A stretch of DNA of 6,902 bases from contig JASLHL010000314.1 of the NCBI GenBank assembly GCA_030152225.1, positions 1 through 6,902 on the forward strand, in the 5' to 3' direction. The stretch's first letter is position 1; each line of letters opens with the position of its first letter. Below, piece after piece: positions 1 to 4,704 of the stretch. The translations under genes were made by a program, and so were the position numbers. This DNA is from Flavobacterium sp. GTDB lineage: Bacteria > Bacteroidota > Bacteroidia > Flavobacteriales > Flavobacteriaceae. The notes beneath the pieces are model-generated. The model saw only the letters and a list, made by a program, of their open reading frames with translations, had not been told where the DNA came from and ran no database searches.

Positions 1-388
1 CAAGCATAGCATGCTTCGCTACTGTATCCATTGTATTAGCATAAAAAGCATGATCCGTTGATTGATGCAAAAAATGACTTACCTCTTCTCTTAACACAAC
101 CCCTTCTCCAGTAAACTCATCAGCTTCAATATGATAGACAAAAATAGAATCCCGTTCTTTACTGATAATTCCAATATGGGAAAACCTTTTGTCACGAGAA
201 GCCATGCGTTTGAAGATATCTGAAAAATATCCTGTTCCCTTTCGAAGGATTAGATCTCCACTTTGTAATGCAACAGGTATTGACTGCTCTTGTGTTGATT
301 GCTTCGGTATTTTCGTACAGGAAAGTAAAACAAAAAAACTCGTAACTAAACTTAGAGTTACTTTTTTGGTTCCATGTTTACCAACCAT
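1..388 (-). CDS. YiiX/YaeF-like permuted papain-fold lipoprotein, C-terminus cut off by the window
   Basis: Partial gene: 129 codons are visible and the frame is open to the window edge. The ATG at 386-388 gives a short basic start, a hydrophobic stretch and the lipobox LLSC with Cys24, so the product should be an outer-envelope lipoprotein. After a Ser/Gln-rich linker comes the segment LQSGDLILRKG (residues 41-51), then FSHIGII with His71, then IEADEFTGEGVV. This order matches the permuted papain-like amidase family YiiX/YaeF (an NlpC/P60 relative), in which the catalytic His of an SHxGI motif precedes the catalytic Cys. The Cys region would lie beyond the window, so activity cannot be judged. 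Known members are thought to act on amide or ester bonds in cell-wall or lipid substrates; the substrate here is unknown. The start lies inside the preceding lipoprotein gene (31-base overlap), suggesting translational coupling. The family call is from motif recognition only. Confidence 0.8.
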   Translation of the reverse strand, partial: MVGKHGTKKVTLSLVTSFFVLLSCTKIPKQSTQEQSIPVALQSGDLILRKGTGYFSDIFKRMASRDKRFSHIGIISKERDSIFVYHIEADEFTGEGVVLREEVSHFLHQSTDHAFYANTMDTVAKHAML

Positions 389-699
389 TTTCCATCTACT
401 TTCACCAACGTTATTTCTTGTTCCTCCCCTTTTGGATTTTTGATGGTCACCCAAGCTTTTGTATCAACGATAGAATCTTTTACAAACTCTACCTTAGCCT
501 CTGGATCTACTGGCATTCCACCAAAAGACATAGCCATATCCAACAATTTTCCTGTTGGTTCAGTAGCGTATTTTTTCGCTTCTTCGATTTTTCCTTTTGC
601 TACATTTTCTGTAAACTTTACAGCTGCGTCTTTAGGCCCTTGTGAACAAGAAACCATCAACAATCCTAATGTAACTAACATTGCCATTTTCTTCATCAT
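358..699 (-). CDS. small DUF4878-like lipoprotein
   Basis: A 113-residue protein. Residues 1-18 form a lipoprotein signal peptide ending in the lipobox MVSC (Cys18), followed by SQGPKDAAVKFTENVAKGKIEEAKKYA. That pattern, a helix with 'x-F-x-x-x-x-x-K-G-x-x-x-x-A-x-x-Y-A', is typical of DUF4878 proteins, small NTF2/lumazine-binding-like folds common in Bacteroidota. The C-terminal half (AWVTIKNPKG, then TLVKVDGKWLVNM) gives the beta strands and the conserved G-x-W of this fold. No catalytic residues are known for the family and the function is unknown; ligand binding in the periplasm is the usual guess. MM at the N-terminus leaves 699 or 696 as the start. A candidate -7 box lies about 20 bases upstream. 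The next gene starts inside its last codons, so the two are likely one transcript. Confidence 0.85.
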   Translation of the reverse strand: MMKKMAMLVTLGLLMVSCSQGPKDAAVKFTENVAKGKIEEAKKYATEPTGKLLDMAMSFGGMPVDPEAKVEFVKDSIVDTKAWVTIKNPKGEEQEITLVKVDGKWLVNMEPKK

Positions 700-719
700 G
701 ATCTTTTTTTTATATTCAT

Positions 720-727
720 CAAATTTA
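720..727 (-). promoter_or_regulatory. candidate Bacteroidota-type -7 promoter box for the lipoprotein pair
   Basis: The minus strand reads TAAATTTG, which fits the Bacteroidota -7 consensus TAnnTTTG. A transcript starting a few bases downstream would have a leader of roughly 14 bases before the ATG at 699, usual for flavobacteria. I find no good TTG-type -33 element at the expected 19-21 base spacing, so this is only a candidate. Confidence 0.4.
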
Positions 728-787
728 ACATAATTTCAATTAAAAAAGATATTTATTTCACAAATGTTAATTCATTGACAATTTGCT

Positions 788-801
788 AACTGTAAACAGT
801 T
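788..801. repeat. short inverted repeat between the AraC gene and the lipoprotein pair
   Basis: AACTGT and ACAGTT are perfect 6-base inverted arms separated by two bases. The repeat sits 2 bases beyond the stop of the cupin AraC gene and about 60 bases upstream of the candidate -7 box of the lipoprotein pair. There is no T-tract after it on the minus strand and the loop would be too tight, so it is not a convincing terminator. An operator is possible but could equally be chance in AT-rich DNA. Confidence 0.3.
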
Positions 802-803
802 TA

Positions 804-1763
804 CTAAAGTTGTTTGTGTTTCTTACGGTATTGAATAGGAGTCACTCCCACTTGCTTTTTGAAAAAACGTCCCAAGTAGGATTCTTCCGTAAAGTTTAGA
901 TCTCCTGCAATAATAGCAACGGTATCGTTGGTTTGAATTAAACGCGCTTTAATTTCGTCAATTAATTGTTTTTGAATAAAATAACTGGCGGGAAATCCTG
1001 TGATTTCTTTGACTACATCATTCAAATAATGGGGATGCACATGGAGTTCATTCGCATATTCATTTACCTGTTTCATTTGAATAATTTGCTGATTGACCAG
1101 CAATTGAAAACGCGCAACCAATTGTTCTTTTCGCGATAATACGAAAGGGGTTGCTGCCTTTTTATTGTTGTAGATGCGTTCTGCTTCCAATAGGATAATA
1201 TTCAAGAACATACGCACGAGTAAATCATCGTTAAAGGTTTCTTTTTGGCATCTTTCGCTATTTAACTTCCAAAATAAATGCTCCATCATAACAATTTCGC
1301 GTTCTTCTAATTGAATAAAAGGCGATTGTCCGATTTGAAAAAAGGGAAAACTGCTTAGCTTAATTTGATGTTTTAAACACAATAAGAAATAATCGGCATC
1401 AAACAAGCACATAAAACCTTTGACGTCTTCACTCCATTGTTGAATATGGTGCATTTGATTTTCAGCGATAAAAAACATATCACCTGCCTTAAAGGTGTAG
1501 GCTGTAGATCCAATCATTTCTTCCACTTGTCCTGCAGTGATCAAAACTAGGGTATAAAATTTTTTACGCGTTTGCTGGCCTTCAAGAGAGTTGGGAAGCT
1601 GAGCCAAATGCTCTAGGGTAAAAATCTCTAGAAAACCAATACCTGTATTATACGCAATGGTACAACATTCTTCGCATACAATTTTACCGTGTACATCGGT
1701 AAAATAGAGCGTTTTAAATTCCTCTACCGTACTAATTTCACGGATATTCCCTTCCTTTTTCAT
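804..1763 (-). CDS. AraC-family transcriptional regulator with N-terminal cupin-like sensor domain
   Basis: A 319-residue cytoplasmic DNA-binding protein. The N-terminal part (about 45-150) looks like an AraC-type cupin sensor domain: FYTLVLITAGQVEEMIGS, then FKAGDMFFIAENQMHHIQQW, the usual 'effector barrel' layout. The C-terminal part (about 214-317) carries the two AraC helix-turn-helix motifs: the first around HVHPHYLNDVVKEITG (241-256), the second around residues 280-309, ending in the typical KQVGVTPIQYRKK. The total length is normal for the family. An unusual cysteine cluster, CEECC at residues 30-34, precedes the cupin part. The gene lies 70 bases after the DUF2938 gene on the same strand, so it may share that transcript. 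Effector and targets cannot be told from sequence; the neighbouring DUF2938 gene and the lipoprotein pair are the obvious candidates. Confidence 0.9.
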   Translation of the reverse strand: MKKEGNIREISTVEEFKTLYFTDVHGKIVCEECCTIAYNTGIGFLEIFTLEHLAQLPNSLEGQQTRKKFYTLVLITAGQVEEMIGSTAYTFKAGDMFFIAENQMHHIQQWSEDVKGFMCLFDADYFLLCLKHQIKLSSFPFFQIGQSPFIQLEEREIVMMEHLFWKLNSERCQKETFNDDLLVRMFLNIILLEAERIYNNKKAATPFVLSRKEQLVARFQLLVNQQIIQMKQVNEYANELHVHPHYLNDVVKEITGFPASYFIQKQLIDEIKARLIQTNDTVAIIAGDLNFTEESYLGRFFKKQVGVTPIQYRKKHKQL

Positions 1764-1833
1764 CCTTTGACTTATTTAGATTAAAGATAAAACAACTTTT
1801 GATATTCGATTACACCTTTCCTTACTTTCCGCA

Positions 1834-2337
1834 TTAAAGGGCAAGTAAAACATGTAAAAGCCATCCTCCAATATACAAGCCGATGCCGTAAATTGTATGC
1901 GTCAATAAGCTTCTAGAACGCGCTGTGTTAGGTTGAGGTGTTTTAGCTGCTGCGATTCCAAATCCAAAAGCAGGTTGCATCATAAAAAAGGGAGCTACTG
2001 TAGTACCAATCCCTACGGCTAAAGCGGGTAGTAAAGTCGGCTGTTCTAGCCATTCTACGCCAGTAATCAGCAATAAAACAAAAGCAAAGGTAATCCCAAT
2101 CAAATAGTGTGCACACCAACCTATTGTTTTTTCTCCTGCCATGGGTTGCGCTTGGATAATGGTCTTATGCGTAAAAACACCGTTTTTAAAATGTGCTATC
2201 CATCGTCCTAAAAAGGCGTAATTCAACGAAGGTATTTTAAATGCTTTTCGAACAAAAATAGCATATATATCCATAAAGATAGTTGCAGCTACCCCAATGA
2301 AAAGGGCATAACCTAGTAAAGTGAACAAATCATTCAT
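1834..2337 (-). CDS. DUF2938 family integral membrane protein
   Basis: A 167-residue inner-membrane protein of unknown function. Four hydrophobic segments are visible at about residues 4-28, 72-93, 101-131 and 144-167. Family-like motifs are FMDIYA near the first segment, GRWIAH (44-49), HYLIGI (77-82), QPAFGFG (121-127) and HTIYGIGLY (147-155). Charged conserved residues (Asp23, Arg45, His77, His147) sit in or beside membrane segments. The frame is open up to an ATG at 2379, but I prefer the ATG at 2335-2337. Starting there puts the FMD segment near the N-terminus as in relatives, and a candidate -7 box at 2361-2368 would put the transcript start downstream of 2379. The first 14 codons of the longer version (MGCTSFVSNLKEFV) show nothing family-like. 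It is followed by an AraC regulator, a frequent kind of pairing. Confidence 0.85.
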   Translation of the reverse strand: MNDLFTLLGYALFIGVAATIFMDIYAIFVRKAFKIPSLNYAFLGRWIAHFKNGVFTHKTIIQAQPMAGEKTIGWCAHYLIGITFAFVLLLITGVEWLEQPTLLPALAVGIGTTVAPFFMMQPAFGFGIAAAKTPQPNTARSRSLLTHTIYGIGLYIGGWLLHVLLAL

Positions 2338-2360
2338 AACAAACTCTTTTAAATTTGAAA

Positions 2361-2368
2361 CAAAACTA
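2361..2368 (-). promoter_or_regulatory. candidate -7 promoter box for the DUF2938 gene
   Basis: The minus strand reads TAGTTTTG, a match to the Bacteroidota TAnnTTTG -7 element, about 24 bases before the ATG at 2337. It lies downstream of a strong terminator, where a new promoter is expected. No clear -33 TTG element is seen at standard spacing. Confidence 0.45.
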
Positions 2369-2428
2369 GTACATCCCACAGCTTATCTTCTGATGCGAAT
2401 TGGAGTAAAAACAGGACAAATCACATTA

Positions 2429-2458
2429 AAAAAGAGGACGGTCCAAGGTCCTCTTTTT
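2429..2458 (-). terminator. rho-independent terminator, probably bidirectional
   Basis: Arms at 2429-2439 and 2448-2458 are perfectly complementary over 11 bases: AAAAAGAGGAC and GTCCTCTTTTT, with an 8-base loop. The GC-containing core is AGAGGAC. On the minus strand the stem runs directly into a run of six Ts (complement of 2428-2433), as expected for termination of the AraC-like gene ending at 2508. The plus strand also ends in five Ts. It separates the efflux region from the DUF2938/AraC pair. Confidence 0.85.
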
Positions 2459-2476
2459 GTCAACAAACTAGTGAAT

Positions 2477-2497
2477 CTATACAAAAAAGCTGTATAG
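2477..2497. repeat. 7-base inverted repeat just after the HMA-AraC gene
   Basis: CTATACA (2477-2483) and TGTATAG (2491-2497) are perfect inverted arms with a 7-base A-rich spacer. The repeat begins about 10 bases beyond the stop codon of the regulator gene and about 20 bases before the terminator at 2429-2458. It could form a weak extra hairpin in the 3' end of the transcript or be a protein-binding site; nothing else in the sequence tells which. Confidence 0.35.
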
Positions 2498-2507
2498 CAA
2501 TTGGTAA

Positions 2508-3082
2508 TTAAGTACTAATATGATCAAGATATTTGCGTTCAAACCTTTGATTTTTCCTATAAATCGAAGGAGAAATACCTACTATTTTTTTAAATTGTTT
2601 ACTCATATGACTAACCTCTTTGTACTGCAGTTGTGCTGCAATTTGTTCAAGGGATAATTCGCCATACGAAATCAGTTCTTTTACTCGTTCAATGCGATAC
2701 AAGATGTAATACCTTTCAATGGTAAGTTGGGTATGCAGGGTGAACAATTTTGCCATACGCGCATAACTCAACGTAGAATCCGTAGCAAGGTAATCTGAAA
2801 GATTCATTGCCCTTGCACAATCAGCTTCTACATATTCAATAATTTTTCGCTTGATTTGCTCTACAACAATGGCAGGTGTATCGTCAAGTAGCTCAAATCC
2901 CAACTGTAAGAATCGCATCTTTATTTCTACCTTTTTTGCTTCTAGTAAAGGAGAAACAGCCTGACTTTCCCCAGCTGAATTTCTTTAATTTCCACACCAA
3001 GCTCATGCAATTCTTTTTGAATCAAATGAATACAACGGGGGCAAACCATATTTTTTATATGCAATATATAGGATTGATCCAT
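2508..3082 (-). pseudogene. HMA-domain/AraC-type regulator gene with a one-base frameshift
   Basis: The ATG at 3080-3082 opens a frame with an HMA-like start: ILHIKNMVCPRCIHLIQ, CxxC at Cys14 and Cys17, then LGVEIKEIQLG. It ends after 46 codons at a TAG (2942-2944). The C-terminal part is in the frame one base back: a continuous stretch (SPLLEAKKVEIK, then MRFLQLGFELLDD) joins an AraC helix-turn-helix region ending at 2508. Adding one base to the run of four Gs (plus-strand C at 2969-2972) restores one frame of 191 residues, the approximate length I recall for the Bacteroidota family of AraC proteins with an N-terminal metal-binding-like domain. Without repair, an ATG at 2918 could give a 136-residue HTH-only protein with two HTH motifs (second at about 90-111). 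It is either a real mutation, a G-tract length variant or a sequencing indel. By neighbourhood it probably regulates the efflux operon. Confidence 0.75.
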
Positions 3083-3095
3083 ACCAAAGAATTAA

Positions 3096-3119
3096 AGGGA
3101 AGCAGCATACTACTTCCCT
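3096..3119 (-). terminator. rho-independent terminator of the efflux operon
   Basis: On the minus strand the arms are AGGGAAGTAG and CTGCTTCCCT around a TATG loop: 10 base pairs including one G-T wobble, followed by TTAATTCTTT. The wobble becomes an A-C mismatch on the plus strand, so the hairpin is better formed in minus-strand RNA. It begins about 10 bases after the stop of the metal-binding lipoprotein gene and ends only about 14 bases before the ATG of the regulator gene at 3082. Confidence 0.75.
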
Positions 3120-3129
3120 ACTACTATTA

Positions 3130-3597
3130 TTAATTTACTGGTGCTTCTGCTACAAATTGTCTATAATTTTCCTCATTTTTAAAATAAGCGACTTCTCCGT
3201 TATTTCCGATAATCACGATATACGCCTCTGCTTTATCTACAGTTTCTAACGTAAGCGGATCTAAAGCCACTCGAACGCTTTCATCTTCTGGTATACGCGA
3301 TTGACACATGGCACAGCAACCATAATACATCTTTCCCTCATGCATCACTTCTAGTTGTTTTTTTCCCATATAGGCATCATTGACCATACAAACTAATTCC
3401 TTGGGTACTGCGTCGCCTTTTTTATGCTGGTCTGATGAAGCAGCAACAGGCATTTGCTGCATTTCTTGTACTGCGTTTGCTGTCGTTTCTTGCGTCTCTT
3501 GCGCTTGTGTAACTGCTGTTGTCTTTTTGTCTCCACAAGCTATTGCAACAACGCTTAAAGCAAGTACACCTACTGTTTTAATCCCATTTGTTTTCAT
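3130..3597 (-). CDS. small lipoprotein with TRASH-like metal-binding cysteine motif
   Basis: A 155-residue putative periplasm-facing lipoprotein. From the ATG at 3595-3597 the signal peptide is MKTNGIKTVGVLALSVVAIAC, lipidated at Cys21. An in-frame ATG at 3621 would add 8 residues and overlap the adaptor gene; I prefer 3597 because it gives a normal n-region and starts 4 bases after the adaptor stop. A low-complexity Thr/Gln/Ala/Glu-rich tether of about 40 residues follows, including MQQMP and a DQHKKGD stretch. The folded part has Cys70, then MVNDAYMGK, then MYYGCCAMC with Cys94, Cys95 and Cys98. This spacing (Cys, about 23 residues, YY-x-C-x3-C) resembles TRASH/YHS-type metal domains. A role as metal-binding accessory or chaperone for the efflux pump is inferred from this and from its place as last gene of the operon. 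I do not know a named homologue. Confidence 0.75.
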   Translation of the reverse strand: MKTNGIKTVGVLALSVVAIACGDKKTTAVTQAQETQETTANAVQEMQQMPVAASSDQHKKGDAVPKELVCMVNDAYMGKKQLEVMHEGKMYYGCCAMCQSRIPEDESVRVALDPLTLETVDKAEAYIVIIGNNGEVAYFKNEENYRQFVAEAPVN

Positions 3598-3601
3598 TTT
3601 A

Positions 3602-4699
3602 TTATTTGATTTTTTGTTCATGCATTATTTCTTCTGTAGCCATTTTCAAAAGGGTTGTTCCAGCAGTTAAATCACCAAAAACCTCAACCATCATAGGCAT
3701 GACTCTACCTTTTGCCACCTTGATATGATAGGCGATCCCCCCTTTTATCTCGATGACATATAGCCCTAAATTACTCTCTACTACAGCAGTTTTTGGAACA
3801 AAGAAACGAGGTTCTTCACTTTGTAAACTCAATGTCACATCGGCAATCATATGGGGTTTCAATCGCTGATTTTTATTGTCAATATCCGCCTGAATCTGTT
3901 CTGTACGCAGTTTTAGATCCAAACTACCTGATTGACGAGTAATCACACCTGAAAACACTTCTTGCGGTATGGTTTTCACCTTAAAGGTTACCGTATCCCC
4001 TAGGCGTACATAAGGGGTATTTGCTTCTGCAACAGCGATAGTTAACCTCAACTTTTGAACATCTTCCACCACCAATAAAGGGGCTTGATTCATCGGGCCA
4101 ACATAGGCTCCTTTGTCTACTTGTCTATCCGTTACGACACCATCAAAAGGAGCTTTAATAACCAAGTATTGATCTATATTCTTCATTTCTTGATAAGCAG
4201 ATAAGGCAGCGTTTACCTGCGCTTGGTCTGCCAGCATCTTCGCTGTTACTTGCTCTAGGTAATCTGGCGCTATTGCACCTGCTGTTTCATTTGCTTTTAA
4301 CGTACGCTCATAGGTTGCCTTTGTGGCAACGTATATTGCCTCCTGCGCCTTCCACTTGGCTTGTGCATGGGCAACTTGTGCTTGAATTTCAGGTGCATCC
4401 AAGACCAATAACACTTGTCCCTTCTTGACAAAGTCGCCGATGTCTACACGCAAATCGGTGACATAGCTATTGACTTTCGCCACTAATTCCGTGCGCTGAT
4501 CTGCTTTTAGTTCAGCAGGTAATTGAAGGGAAACGACGGGATTGGTCTTTTCCAGTACAAACGTTTCCATTGTATTCATCATCCCCGTCATGCCTTGTTT
4601 CTCTCCACCTGCTTTTTCAAGGGGTGATTCGGCTGTTTTTTTATCTGTACATGCGGTTAATACTACTAAACTAACCAGGGTTATAACTATTCTTTTCAT
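3602..4699 (-). CDS. RND efflux periplasmic adaptor lipoprotein (membrane fusion protein), CusB/HlyD-like
   Basis: A 365-residue adaptor that would bridge the RND permease and an outer-membrane TolC-type channel. The signal peptide ends in lipobox LTAC (Cys17). Parts in order: a Met-rich linker (Met37, 40, 41, 44), the first half of the lipoyl-like domain (VNSYVTDLRVDIGDFVKKGQ, 76-95), an alpha-hairpin (about 103-172), the second lipoyl half (IKAPFDGVVTDRQVDKGAYV, 181-200), a beta-barrel (about 210-292) and the membrane-proximal domain (about 298-355). Length and order fit the family. The cluster of methionines near the N-terminus recalls E. coli CusB, where N-terminal methionines bind Cu(I)/Ag(I). 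Another Met group sits at 334-337. The gene starts 5 bases after the permease stop, so the two are surely one operon. The permease-then-adaptor order is the reverse of the common E. coli order. Metal specificity is inferred. Confidence 0.92.
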   Translation of the reverse strand: MKRIVITLVSLVVLTACTDKKTAESPLEKAGGEKQGMTGMMNTMETFVLEKTNPVVSLQLPAELKADQRTELVAKVNSYVTDLRVDIGDFVKKGQVLLVLDAPEIQAQVAHAQAKWKAQEAIYVATKATYERTLKANETAGAIAPDYLEQVTAKMLADQAQVNAALSAYQEMKNIDQYLVIKAPFDGVVTDRQVDKGAYVGPMNQAPLLVVEDVQKLRLTIAVAEANTPYVRLGDTVTFKVKTIPQEVFSGVITRQSGSLDLKLRTEQIQADIDNKNQRLKPHMIADVTLSLQSEEPRFFVPKTAVVESNLGLYVIEIKGGIAYHIKVAKGRVMPMMVEVFGDLTAGTTLLKMATEEIMHEQKIK

Positions 4700-4704
4700 C
4701 GTTC

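Noticed and set aside
374..733. Plus-strand 119-codon frame over the DUF4878 lipoprotein
   Set aside because: The minus-strand frame has a clear lipobox and family pattern; the plus-strand product is low-complexity Ser/Phe/Thr-rich.
1782..1789. Possible -7 box (TATCTTTA on the minus strand) before the cupin AraC gene
   Set aside because: The last base departs from TAnnTTTG and no -33 element is seen; the gene may simply be read through from the DUF2938 gene.
2338..2379. Longer start for the DUF2938 protein at 2379
   Set aside because: The extra 14 residues look unrelated to the family and the candidate -7 box at 2361-2368 lies inside this extension.
2969..2975. Programmed -1 ribosomal frameshift in the HMA-AraC gene
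   Set aside because: The site reads GGGGAAA on the minus strand in the frame G-GGG-AAA, not a canonical X-XXY-YYZ slippery heptamer, because the A-site tRNA would mismatch after slipping. The strong A-AAA-AAG type sequence nearby lies beyond the first-frame stop. A plain indel is simpler.
2876..3133. Plus-strand open frame of 85 codons antisense to the broken regulator
   Set aside because: It lies opposite the HMA-AraC gene and a terminator. Its protein has no recognisable motif and the minus-strand halves explain the region fully.
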